Shown here: positions 1-6,426 of the stretch, piece by piece | How positions within the stretch are numbered: the first letter of the stretch is position 1 | Layout of the letters: the number at the start of each line of letters is the position of its first letter | From: Bacteroidales bacterium | GTDB taxonomy: Bacteria > Bacteroidota > Bacteroidia > Bacteroidales > F082 | NCBI GenBank assembly: GCA_024689285.1 | Contig: JAILDR010000215.1 | Location: 1 to 15,792 of the forward strand | Length of the DNA stretch: 15,792 nucleotides | Direction: 5' to 3' | Made by a program: the position numbers and the translations under genes | Notes under the pieces: model-generated | What the model saw: the letters and a program-made list of their open reading frames with translations, nothing else | The model's database searches: none | Told to the model about the DNA's origin: nothing

Positions 1-764
1 CAGCCGATGGCAATGTCGCTATATCCTGAAAAATCGCCATATATCTGGAGGGTGAAAAGAACAGCAGCAAGAAGCAAAGTGGCACCATTATACCAATCAG
101 GATGGGCAAAAATCTCATCGACATATAGGGCACAACTGTCGGCAACGACCATCTTTTTAAAAAATCCCCAAAGCATCTGGCGGAGTCCGTCCACGGCTTG
201 GCGATAGTCAAAGGTTCTCGACCTTTCGAATTGAGGAAGGAGACTGGTTGCACGCTCGATAGGTCCGGCAACCAACTGTGGAAAGAAGCTCACATAAGCC
301 AGAAAAGATACCACATTGCGACAAGGCGGAAGGTTGCCACGATGAACGTCAATGCTGTAGCTGAGGGCTTGGAATGTGTAGAATGAGATGCCCACGGGGA
401 GTACCAGATGGAGTAATAAGTGGTCGGAGCGGCCGTGGAGAAAAACATCGGCGAATGATTGAGCGAAGAAATCGTAATATTTGAAAAGGCAGAGAATGAA
501 GAGGTTGATGACTATATTTCCCCACAGAGCCCATTGCCGTCGCTTAGGAGCAAGAGCTTTGTTTCCAATGATGAGTCCTGAAAAGTAACTGCAAAAAGAG
601 GTAAAGGCGATAAGGAGGAGAAAACGCCAGTCCCACCAACCATAAAAGAGGTAAGAGGCGGCCACAACGAAGGCATTTTGCCAACGCAATTGCCGCCGCA
701 AGAGCCAATAGAGTAGGAGGGTTATCGGCAGAAAAATAAGGAATTCTATCGAATTGAACAGCAT
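1..764 (-). CDS. MBOAT-family membrane O-acyltransferase (AlgI/DltB-like), 3' end outside window
   Basis: The minus strand from the ATG at 764 stays open to the left edge, giving 254 residues of a multi-pass membrane protein without its C-terminus. It opens MLFNSIEFLIFLPITLLLYW, a typical start for AlgI-type MBOAT proteins, followed by the FYGWWDWRF segment (near residue 41), then VLPVGISFYTFQALSYSIDV, FFPQLVAGPIER and IYGDFSGYSDIAIG, all recognisable MBOAT landmarks. The family transfers acyl groups, often acetyl, to extracellular polysaccharide or cell-wall polymers at the inner membrane. The histidine of the active site normally lies further on, beyond this window, so catalytic integrity cannot be judged. 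The start is supported by a TATCTTTG promoter box just upstream. It faces away from the toxin island across an insertion sequence, so it is probably functionally unrelated to it. The acyl acceptor is unknown. Confidence 0.9.
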   Translation of the reverse strand, partial: MLFNSIEFLIFLPITLLLYWLLRRQLRWQNAFVVAASYLFYGWWDWRFLLLIAFTSFCSYFSGLIIGNKALAPKRRQWALWGNIVINLFILCLFKYYDFFAQSFADVFLHGRSDHLLLHLVLPVGISFYTFQALSYSIDVHRGNLPPCRNVVSFLAYVSFFPQLVAGPIERATSLLPQFERSRTFDYRQAVDGLRQMLWGFFKKMVVADSCALYVDEIFAHPDWYNGATLLLAAVLFTLQIYGDFSGYSDIAIG

Positions 765-774
765 AATAAAAATG

Positions 775-782
775 CAAAGATA
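775..782 (-). promoter_or_regulatory. Bacteroidota -7 box for the MBOAT gene
   Basis: On the minus strand the sequence TATCTTTG matches the Bacteroidota -7 consensus TAnnTTTG exactly and lies 10 bases before the ATG at 764. That implies a very short leader. A clear TTTG -33 box at 19 bases upstream is not seen; the stretch there is a poly-purine/pyrimidine run. Confidence 0.5.
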
Positions 783-1159
783 CATTTTTTTTTTGAAAAA
801 AGAAGTTTTCCACGGTAGAATAATGCTCCATTTGTCCAGTGTTCTTACCCTCTATGTCCACATTTAGATTCTTATTTTTTATATTATACTTGTATTATTC
901 TTTATTTATGTTTGATAAATTAAGTCTAATATAAATCTAATGTAAATTATGTACTTTTTTTGATTAATGAAAGGAAAATGGATCCGTTTCCGTAGGAGGT
1001 GAAATCATTTTGAGTTGTATTAGTTCACAAACTTGTTGATGGCATTTGCCAGAGGGAGAGGAATGGAATTTGAAAAAACACTCTGTACAACCCTGTTTGA
1101 ATGGAGATGGTTGCATTGGCAAAACATATCTCATTAAGTAATTGCTCATATTTATTTAG
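783..1159. other. AT-rich spacer between the MBOAT promoter and the IS5-like element
   Basis: This stretch holds no convincing gene. Bases 880-960 are extremely AT-rich. A 61-codon minus-strand reading frame (964-1149) begins right beside the insertion sequence and contains four cysteines (GCTEC then GKC and VC). It has no recognisable family, no TAnnTTTG box in front of it and no signal peptide. It could be a small protein, the truncated end of a gene hit by the insertion, or chance. Confidence 0.35.
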
Positions 1160-1166
1160 TCAAGCC

Positions 1167-2528
1167 TCAAAAACCCCGCAAGACCACTTGAGCAGTAGGT
1201 CGCCATATGCGGGTTGGGGTGGCCAGTTCATGTAAAATGTTATAAAGAGATTGAGGGAACAGTTCGCACAAGAGGACAAAAAGAGCCCTCATCGCTCTTT
1301 TGAAGTTGAATCCTGCGGCCGCGAGCATCACGTTGATGTTGTCTCCGAACACCCCGGCATAGAAGTTCCGGCAGAGACGGTGGTCTGCTTTGAGATGCCC
1401 GATTACTGGCTCTATCCCGGCCCGTTTGCAGAACAGCTTGTGTTTCTGCCGTTTCTTGTAGTAGCTGTCGCCCGCCTTCGGTACGTCCGGTATCACTATC
1501 TCCGTAGTGTCCGACTGCTTCTGCCCCCTGTAGCCTCGGTCGCCCGCAAGCTCCTTCGGCCTCCGCCCGACGAGTCTCTCCACCTGCTCAAGCGACTTGT
1601 CTATCGTGTGTCCGTCGTACTCGTTGCGGAAGGACAGCGCCCCGATGATGAGCCCTGCCCAGGTGCGCACGATAGACACCTTGTTGCCGAACTCGTACTT
1701 CTTGTGCTCCTTGCCCTTGCTGATGCACTCCACCTCGGGCTCATGCAGGGAGTATATCTTATGCTTGTCGCCCTTCTTCTGTGCAAGCACTTTGTTGTAC
1801 AGCGCAATGTCTTCGGCGAAATCGCCCAGAAGCCCTCTCTTCAGAAGGTTGCGCTCCAACTCCCTCACCAGCCGCCCAGCAATGGTCTTCATCTTCCGGT
1901 CGGCCTTCAGGGCCTTCTTCCTGTTCTTCGGATGGTTGCGGAAACGCTGGTCGCGCGACAGCGACTTCATCACCCTCTTGTAACTCTGCCGCATCGGCAG
2001 GCCCAGCTTCGCGTTTGTCTTCAGGCATCGGTTTATGATCTTCTTGGTAAGCTTGGCATCCGTCGGGAAGGTGACGTTCTTCTCCTGCACGGTCGAGTCG
2101 ATGAACGACCTGCCGATGTCGTCATGGTCGTCGTTCATGCGGATGCTCTCCTTCAGTATCAGCTCCACGCCATCCTCCCCGATGCGCTTGCGGAACTCCA
2201 CAAGCTCGGTCGGGGTGCACGGGGCGCATGTCTGTATCGACTGCTCCCCACAGAAGTACTGGTAGTAGACGTTCTCCTGCCACTGCTCCACGATGCTCTC
2301 GTCAGAAACGTTACGCACGTGTTTCAGTATCAGCAGCCCCACCATCCTTCGGATGGGTTTGCTTGGCCGCCCGTTATTGGCACAGTATAGGTCCTTGAAG
2401 GCTTCTTCGAAGACTCCCCAGTCTATCTTGTCGGCCAATTGGTACAGTGGGTGTTTCTGGTTCAGTTGAGAATCCAGATTGAAAAACAGCGACTGCTGGC
2501 CTGTCCGTGGTGTGGGTTTCGTGTACAT
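1167..2528 (-). CDS. IS5-type DDE transposase
   Basis: The protein has 453 residues from the ATG at 2528. An upstream TTG at 2552 is in frame but lies inside the promoter -7 box, so it is unlikely to be the start. The N-terminal third (about residues 20-110) looks like the DUF772-type helical domain of IS5/IS1182-like transposases (GRPSKPIRRMVGLLILKHVR, YYQYFCGE). A DDE catalytic set can be assigned: D144 in FIDSTVQEKN, D330 in ELAGDRGYRG, and E373 in AGIEPVIGHLK. The second D and the E sit in the usual contexts for this superfamily. No internal stop or frameshift is seen, so the transposase appears intact. It excises and inserts its own element and has no evident link with the toxin genes, except that it interrupts RHS debris. 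Confidence 0.9.
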   Translation of the reverse strand: MYTKPTPRTGQQSLFFNLDSQLNQKHPLYQLADKIDWGVFEEAFKDLYCANNGRPSKPIRRMVGLLILKHVRNVSDESIVEQWQENVYYQYFCGEQSIQTCAPCTPTELVEFRKRIGEDGVELILKESIRMNDDHDDIGRSFIDSTVQEKNVTFPTDAKLTKKIINRCLKTNAKLGLPMRQSYKRVMKSLSRDQRFRNHPKNRKKALKADRKMKTIAGRLVRELERNLLKRGLLGDFAEDIALYNKVLAQKKGDKHKIYSLHEPEVECISKGKEHKKYEFGNKVSIVRTWAGLIIGALSFRNEYDGHTIDKSLEQVERLVGRRPKELAGDRGYRGQKQSDTTEIVIPDVPKAGDSYYKKRQKHKLFCKRAGIEPVIGHLKADHRLCRNFYAGVFGDNINVMLAAAGFNFKRAMRALFVLLCELFPQSLYNILHELATPTRIWRPTAQVVLRGF

Positions 2529-2549
2529 CGTTTTGCAAGTTTTATGATG

Positions 2550-2580
2550 CAAAGATAAGACTTTTTTGCGGATTACGCAA
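2550..2580 (-). promoter_or_regulatory. Promoter of the IS5-like transposase
   Basis: On the minus strand TTGC (2580-2577), a 19-base spacer and TATCTTTG (2557-2550) approximate the Bacteroidota TTTG-N19-TAnnTTTG promoter. The -7 box is perfect and the -33 box imperfect. It lies inside the element's right end, 21 bases before the ATG at 2528. Confidence 0.5.
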
Positions 2581-2585
2581 GCTTT

Positions 2586-2876
2586 TTAACAATTTATTTT
2601 ATTAATAATCAAATTGTTGAAACTTTTCAAGGATTGACTATTTAACATATAATTGCCATCTAATTGACCATTAATTAATGGGTAATTCATGCTAAATTCG
2701 TGGTCCATGTACCTTGCACCGAAATAGGTGTATGAGTAGGTAGAGCCATTTGGAATTCCGCTCCTCGGCTCGTCGCCTCGCTCGCTGGCGAAAGGTCCGC
2801 GGGACCCTTCTTTCTCACCATCGCGCTCTTTGCCCGTGAAAGCCGTATGTCCCAGTATGCCGTTTTTAGTCATCAT
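2586..2876 (-). pseudogene. Remnant of an RHS core (FTGKERD/YFGARYMDHE lineage) with in-frame insertion
   Basis: The reading frame contains HTAFTGKERD and, further on, YSYTYFGARYMDHEF. Together these form the hallmark end of the RHS core (FTGKERD...YFGARYMDHE) of many Bacteroidota RHS proteins. In intact members the two halves are separated by only a few residues. Here about 25 charged, Gly/Arg/Glu-rich residues lie between them (roughly bases 2745-2819), encoded by GC-rich, repetitive DNA. After MDHEF the expected LSVDPMADKYP-like continuation is missing and the frame runs through AT-rich sequence to a stop at the insertion-sequence boundary. Upstream the frame closes within about 12 codons of the first ATG. 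This lineage differs from the HYDRFGIINMNARLYDP core of the neighbouring RHS genes. It is a fossil, not a functional gene. Confidence 0.7.
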
Positions 2877-2946
2877 CAGTAGGATAACGAAGACGTGGCT
2901 GTTTTATTGCCTCAGGCGCAATTTCGGTTCTGCTCATTGCTACCCG

Positions 2947-3063
2947 GCGGATTGAAAATCCTTATACTCAATGGGTCTGGATTGCAAATCCAGACAAGCG
3001 GCATGACACGAACATCCGCTGGGTCGGACCAACGGCACGGCATGGAACATCCGCTGGGTCGGG
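2947..3063 (-). repeat. Dispersed repeat, left copy (reads outward on minus strand)
   Basis: Read on the minus strand, this begins CCCGACCCAGCGGATGTTC and repeats the CGACCCAGCGGATGTTC unit once more. It ends with GTCTGGATTTGCAATCCAG followed by CCCATTGAGTATAAGG. The same material occurs at 13937-14099 in the opposite orientation. Bases 2975-2995 form a perfect 9-bp stem (GTCTGGATT/AATCCAGAC) with a 3-base loop. The repeat starts at the exact base where the RHS core fragment at 3064-3168 stops. No coding function is likely. Confidence 0.75.
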
Positions 3064-3168
3064 TGATACCGAAGCGGTCGTAGTGTTCATGCCCGGTGAA
3101 GCCACGACGGAAAGCGAAGCCAGTGCCGTCCTGCGCCAAAGTCCAGTCAGAAGCACTCATGCGGTTCA
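3064..3168 (-). pseudogene. Truncated RHS core fragment (NRMSASDW to HYDRFGI)
   Basis: This 105-bp piece encodes NRMSASDWTLAQDG and FAFRRGFTGHEHYDRFGI, colinear with the cores of the two larger RHS genes at 8220-8325 and 4775-4880. It starts abruptly at the AACCGCATGAG bases. On that side it meets a small palindrome (GGTTC-ATTAA-GAACC, 3163-3177) just after the immunity gene stop. It ends at the last codon before IINMNARL, where the dispersed repeat takes over. It has no start, no tip and no stop of its own, so it is debris from a third RHS tip cassette rather than a gene. Confidence 0.8.
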
Positions 3169-3180
3169 TTAAGAACCTAA

Positions 3181-3813
3181 TCACATCTTGGTTAATTGTA
3201 GGAAATTTTCTGTGAACCTAATATAGTTTTCTCCGTCTGGACCTTCATATCGTTTACTGTCCCTAATTTGTGTCACGTATCGTATTGCCTCATTTTTTTT
3301 GTCGGAGAGATACAGTATTATTGGATAGTATTCATCTCGTCTTATTTGAGTGTTAATCTCATTAGTCTCATATACATAATGGCAGAGCGATTCTAAGCTG
3401 TTACGACCTTCATAATAATGAAATGCATATTTTTTGATCGTGTCCACCATTTCATTTAATGTTTCTTCGGAATAGGTAAATTCGTTAAAGAACCACTCTT
3501 TATATCCTTTTTCTGGCATTAAATACCCAAGATTGCTTCCTACGATATACATGTATTCTGATATATAACGATTTTTTTCAGGGAGATTGTTCAACCTAAT
3601 AAACAGCCTGTTTACGGATTGGATAGAGACGCCGACATGGACCGAAAGTACAATAACGTTTTTTTCATAGGAACGGCGACTAGTTATATTGAGAGATAAT
3701 GCCGAATCCTGATTATTTGAAAAGACGTATATAATACCTTTCTTTTCGAACCCTATATCTTTTAATCGTGAGGTTATGTCAACATTTAGTCTTTTTTTGA
3801 ACGAAGAAATCAT
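3181..3813 (-). CDS. Candidate immunity protein for the nuclease RHS tip
   Basis: The protein has 210 residues with no signal peptide or membrane segment and should be cytoplasmic. Its ATG lies 3 bases after the TAA of the orphan RHS tip, the spacing expected for a toxin-immunity pair made from one message. The N-terminus (FKKRLNVDITSRLKDIGFEKKG then IYVFSNN, LSLNITSRRSY and VIVLSVHVGV) recalls DUF4304-like proteins (helix, GFKKKG, then beta strands), a family I associate only tentatively. The rest (residues 90-210) is helical-looking, rich in Tyr, Glu and Lys, with YYEGRNSLESLCHYVYE. The region is markedly more AT-rich than the RHS core, as is usual for exchanged tip/immunity DNA. I infer that it neutralises the nuclease domain by direct binding. 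The family is not firmly identified. Confidence 0.75.
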   Translation of the reverse strand: MISSFKKRLNVDITSRLKDIGFEKKGIIYVFSNNQDSALSLNITSRRSYEKNVIVLSVHVGVSIQSVNRLFIRLNNLPEKNRYISEYMYIVGSNLGYLMPEKGYKEWFFNEFTYSEETLNEMVDTIKKYAFHYYEGRNSLESLCHYVYETNEINTQIRRDEYYPIILYLSDKKNEAIRYVTQIRDSKRYEGPDGENYIRFTENFLQLTKM

Positions 3814-3816
3814 CTT

Positions 3817-5103
3817 TTAAAACAATTTTATTATTATTATTGTGTAGTTTGTTGTAGGTTGTCCTACTTGTGCTGGACCCCAGACATTTGCTGCATTTTG
3901 ACCGAGAGGGACTATGGGAGCATGATCCAGCATCATTTGAGGATAAACTATTTTCTGGTTTGGAGTGAAATTTGCATAAGGACCATTTTTTACCTCAATT
4001 AATGTAATCTCCATATTTGGACTTTGAGTGGCAATGTCAACTCGTACTCTGACCCCATTAACTTCAATGGCAACTTCTCTTTGTAGAATAATGTGACCTT
4101 CACTTTCAAGTTCTTGTATTACATGTTCAACTCCAGCCTGTCCTTTTTGTTGAGGAGTCTGGTGGGTTGACATGTTTTCCGCTTGACATGGGGACATCTC
4201 ACTAGCTATACTTTTTCCTGTCCAAAAATTGTTTCCATTCATTTTTGCGGAAACACCTCCGGCGACACCACCCAAAAAAGCACCTCCCGCTGCACCATAT
4301 AGAAATCCATAGCCCATTTGGCTCATTGATTTTTCAAATGAATTGCCCGAGAGTAAAGACATACCAAGGCCATTCGTGACACCAGCAGCACCACCACTTG
4401 CAGAACCTGTAATGGCACCACCAAAGGCACCACCAATGCCTAATGATCCACATGCACCGCCAACGACAGCTGCGGCTCCAGCGCCTGTGACACCAGCAAC
4501 TCCACCAATTAAAGCTCCACCAGCAATGTATCCAACCATATCCCATCCAGATGCTCCGTTATCTAAAGCCATATTGTAACCTTGAAACATTCCAATGGCA
4601 GCACCGATTATGGCAGGAATTAGCCAAGCGAATTCCCCATTTTCATCCACATACATAACGGGGTTGTTCCCGCAGTAGGAGTAGCGGTTGAATCCCTGTG
4701 TGGAGAAGGGGTTCTGCACCTGTGGGTCAGGCGAGAAGAAGCGACCCAGTACTGGGTCGTATAGGCGGGCATTCATGTTGATGATGCCGAAGCGATCGTA
4801 GTGCTCGTGGCCAGTAAAGCCGCGACGGAATGCAAAATTGCGGCCGTCCTGCGCCAAAGTCCAGTCGGAGGCGCTCATGCGGTTGCCCCATGGGTCGAAA
4901 TGACAACTTTGCACGACATTCCGATTGCCGTCCACAATGCGCTCCCTGCTTCCGAGCAGGTCGGTCTGCACGTAGTAGATGCTGTCGGCATTGGCGGTGG
5001 TATTATGTACATGTAGTGCCACAATCTTTCCTTCTGCGTAGATATAATCTATGTAACGCGAATATATAGTTTCTATTTCATATTCGCAGCCGTTCGTGCC
5101 CAT
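3817..5103 (-). CDS. Orphan RHS core plus C-terminal PD-(D/E)XK-like nuclease tip
   Basis: The 428-residue frame begins inside an RHS core (residues 8-157: EIETIYSRYIDYIYAEG, QTDLLGSRERIVDG, FDPWGNRMSASDW, HYDRFGIINMNARLYDP, YSYCGNNPVMYVDENGE). It has no signal peptide and no YD-repeat shell, which identifies it as a displaced tip. Residues 160-290 are a Gly/Ala-rich glycine-zipper-like stretch that could help membrane passage. The C-terminal domain (about 320-428) has the restriction-nuclease-like pattern VRVRVDIATQ...ITLIEVKNG...FTPNQ. I read D356, E370 and K372 as the PD-(D/E)XK set, with Q383 following, resembling the Tox-REase domains of polymorphic toxins. DNA (or tRNA) cleavage in a target cell is inferred. 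The ATG at 5103 lies 12 bases after the preceding lipoprotein stop. It may be a silent cassette or weakly translated. The immunity candidate follows by 3 bases. Confidence 0.85.
   Translation of the reverse strand: MGTNGCEYEIETIYSRYIDYIYAEGKIVALHVHNTTANADSIYYVQTDLLGSRERIVDGNRNVVQSCHFDPWGNRMSASDWTLAQDGRNFAFRRGFTGHEHYDRFGIINMNARLYDPVLGRFFSPDPQVQNPFSTQGFNRYSYCGNNPVMYVDENGEFAWLIPAIIGAAIGMFQGYNMALDNGASGWDMVGYIAGGALIGGVAGVTGAGAAAVVGGACGSLGIGGAFGGAITGSASGGAAGVTNGLGMSLLSGNSFEKSMSQMGYGFLYGAAGGAFLGGVAGGVSAKMNGNNFWTGKSIASEMSPCQAENMSTHQTPQQKGQAGVEHVIQELESEGHIILQREVAIEVNGVRVRVDIATQSPNMEITLIEVKNGPYANFTPNQKIVYPQMMLDHAPIVPLGQNAANVWGPAQVGQPTTNYTIIIIKLF
4641..5056 (-). repeat. RHS core homology block, copy 2
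   Basis: About 410 bp encoding SRYIDYIYAEG through NNPVMYVDENGE aligns colinearly with 8075-8490 in the full-length RHS gene. By eye most codons match, with scattered mostly silent differences, so the copies are diverged rather than freshly duplicated. Outside the block on the tip side similarity stops except for a Gly-rich character. A crossover between the blocks would swap tips and delete the roughly 3.4 kb between them. Confidence 0.75.
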
Positions 5104-5115
5104 AAGGGCGTGTGT

Positions 5116-5610
5116 CTATTCATTCTGAAATATCAAGGAGTCGTATGTCCCATAGGGCGGCCACATTTTTATATTCTGCATCTCGGAGGAAGGAGGAAAT
5201 TGCAAGCGCCAACTTAAAAGCTGCAAGTCTATCAAGCTCAAGTCATAACGTTGAGCAATCAAATAATGCTCTTTGACGTATTCCCACCCGTACAACGCCA
5301 AAGTGTCAGCATTGAACACGAACACGATTAGGGTGTCATGTGTGTTCAAATCAACCTCATATGCATCCGTATTGACGAGTTCTTCATTATTTACAGAATG
5401 CGATTTCACCTCGCAAAACCAACCTGGTGTCGTTACATCTTGGACATACAAAAGGGTTGTGTCTGAATGGTTATGGCCTCTGCATATATAAATGTCAGAG
5501 GCAGAAGCGTTGTAAAACGAGATATGGTGATGTTGAGTGTCACTATCCTTTGTGCAAGTCATGGCTGTAAATAACAGCCCCCCACAACATATCAGAACTA
5601 TTTTTTTCAT
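5116..5610 (-). CDS. Small lipoprotein, possible orphan immunity protein
   Basis: The protein has 164 residues from the ATG at 5610. A farther upstream ATG would overlap the preceding pseudogene and bury the signal peptide. The N-terminus MKKIVLICCGGLLFTAMTC is a lipoprotein signal with the modified cysteine at residue 19. The mature part begins TKDSD then ISFYNASASDIYICRGHNHSD, continues with beta-strand-like segments (DTLIVFVFNADTL) and ends near MQNIKMWPPYGTYDSL, a Tyr/Pro-rich signature I recall from small Bacteroidota lipoproteins of unknown function. It sits 11 bases after the pseudogene 5622-6139 and 12 bases before the orphan nuclease tip, so it belongs to the same minus-strand series. 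Because it has no toxin gene directly before it, I infer it is a retained immunity gene, or one protecting against relatives. A role unrelated to immunity is possible. Confidence 0.7.
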   Translation of the reverse strand: MKKIVLICCGGLLFTAMTCTKDSDTQHHHISFYNASASDIYICRGHNHSDTTLLYVQDVTTPGWFCEVKSHSVNNEELVNTDAYEVDLNTHDTLIVFVFNADTLALYGWEYVKEHYLIAQRYDLSLIDLQLLSWRLQFPPSSEMQNIKMWPPYGTYDSLIFQNE

Positions 5611-5621
5611 AGGTTTTATTA

Positions 5622-6139
5622 TTAATGTTCCTCGTAGTTTTCTAATGAAAGCCAATTGATAAATCCAGTAATGAGGATCTCCCCAGGGAAAATATAATTA
5701 TACCACGCAGGGCGAAGTAAGCCATTGTTCAAAACTGCTTGGTTTTGCGAATCGTCATATGGCAGACTATTGTCATAACCCCCAATAGGGTTAACCCCGA
5801 ATTTCCATCCCGTGTAATTATCAATATACTTGTTGAAATATTTGAATGCCCTAATATTCGCATCCTGCTCCGCAGGATGATATTTATGTTTTTTATGGCC
5901 CATACAATTGAGTCCGCTGGGTATACCATAACGTGACAGAAAAGATATATTGACATAGTTGCCTATAGTAAAACCCCGATGGTGGGAAGATTGTTCATTC
6001 CGTCGACCAAATCAACAGGAATCGAAAGTTGTGATGATCGGAATGATTCCTCGCTCATGGAAAGGTTGCGGATTTGAAATAACCCGAGAACACCCTAAAG
6101 TAGATACTATTATGGCAAGCAAAATTATGTTTTTTTCAT
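5622..6139 (-). pseudogene. Broken lipoprotein gene (fossil immunity gene)
   Basis: From the ATG at 6139 the reading frame hits TAA after four codons. Adding one A to the run of seven A after the ATG gives MKKNIILLAIIVSTLGC, a textbook lipoprotein signal with cysteine at 17. The same frame continues with SRVISNPQPFHERGIIP, meets one TGA (just after FDSC), then stays open for about 127 codons through HRGFTIGNYVNISFLSRYGI, MGHKKHKYHPAEQDANIRAF and YFNKYIDNYTGWKFGVNPIG to FINWLSLENYEEH and TAA at 5622. Two independent lesions mean it is dead. It lies 14 bases after the tip-tail remnant at 6154-6231, the expected place for that tip's immunity gene. Translation could restart at the internal ATG (5903), giving a 93-residue protein without an export signal, but this seems unlikely to be functional. 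Confidence 0.75.
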
Positions 6140-6153
6140 AAGAGATTGTTATA

Positions 6154-6231
6154 TCATTTTAGTCGAAGTAAGTATGGACTTGCATAAATACCTAATTGTC
6201 TTATTAGTTGTTGAAAATATTTAGATCTCAT
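6154..6231 (-). pseudogene. Remnant of an RHS tip C-terminus
   Basis: A 25-codon frame, MRSKYFQQLIRQLGIYASPY then LLRLK and TGA, lies 14 bases before the start of the lipoprotein pseudogene. The LGIYASPYLLRLK ending parallels the last residues of the full-length RHS gene (WNNGITPALIHNSYLFQNL): a helix, then Gly-Ile, then a short hydrophobic tail. I infer that it is the surviving 3' end of an earlier papain-like tip whose core and catalytic part have been lost. It is too short for certainty and could be chance. Confidence 0.45.
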
Positions 6232-6241
6232 AAATTTATTA

Positions 6242-6388
6242 TTAATAGTTATTGTTATAGTAGATTGCCAATGATAGTCCATCTATTAAAATTCCCGTAA
6301 GACCTCCGAGGACCCCTAGATAATCATACCAACTAGCCTGGATAATACTCGGATTATAGGTATTATAATCAACATGGCTTCCGGCGAA
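6242..6388 (-). pseudogene. 48-codon remnant similar to the end of the lipoprotein pseudogene
   Basis: After a TAG (6389-6391), 48 sense codons encode FAGSHVDYNTYNPSIIQASW, continuing YDYLGVLGGLTG and ILIDGLSLAIYYNNNY, followed by TAA. The segment SIIQASWYDYLG...TGILIDGLSL lines up with GLLRPAWYNYIF...TGFINWLSL near the C-terminus of the pseudogene at 5622-6139. It therefore looks like the tail of a paralogous immunity gene. It begins about 40 bases after the lipoprotein stop at 6427. It has no plausible start codon or signal of its own. Confidence 0.5.
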
Positions 6389-6426
6389 CTATGTTCTTGC
6401 TGCACAAGGGCTGGGTTGAATGATTT

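Larger units (their letters stand above)
1160..2586 (-). mobile_element. IS5-like insertion sequence
   Basis: A single long transposase gene is bounded by imperfect inverted repeats. On the left, AAGCCT at 1162-1167 and GCAA at 1178-1181 face AAGCTT at 2579-2584 and TTGC at 2566-2569 on the right. The match is loose, so the exact ends and target duplication are not fixed here. The right end coincides with the point where the RHS remnant at 2586-2876 loses its reading frame, which suggests the element landed in or beside RHS debris. GC content inside the element is clearly higher than in the flanking AT-rich DNA. Confidence 0.65.

Noticed and set aside
544..861. Separate 105-codon minus-strand gene overlapping the MBOAT start
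   Set aside because: It is another frame of the MBOAT gene. Only the frame starting at 764 gives a recognisable membrane protein across the whole segment.
964..1149. 61-codon cysteine-containing minus-strand frame
   Set aside because: The CxxC and Cys pairs hinted at a small metal-binding protein, but there is no family match, promoter or neighbour to support it.
1251..2390. Long plus-strand reading frame of 379 codons antisense to the IS5-like transposase
   Set aside because: It is a shadow of the GC-rich transposase gene. The protein has no domain-like motifs, while the minus strand encodes a clear DDE transposase.
1149..2597. Target-site duplication of TTTATTT-like sequence around the IS5-like element
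   Set aside because: TTTATTT occurs on both sides but not directly at the inverted repeats, and the surroundings are so AT-rich that chance is likely.
2895..3184. Reading frames of 62-90 codons across the left repeat and core fragment
   Set aside because: They fuse RHS core debris with repeat sequence across a breakpoint. No start or function is supported.
6125..6139. Phase-variable switch at the run of seven A in the lipoprotein pseudogene
   Set aside because: The run is short and a second in-frame TGA further on would keep the gene off whatever the A count.
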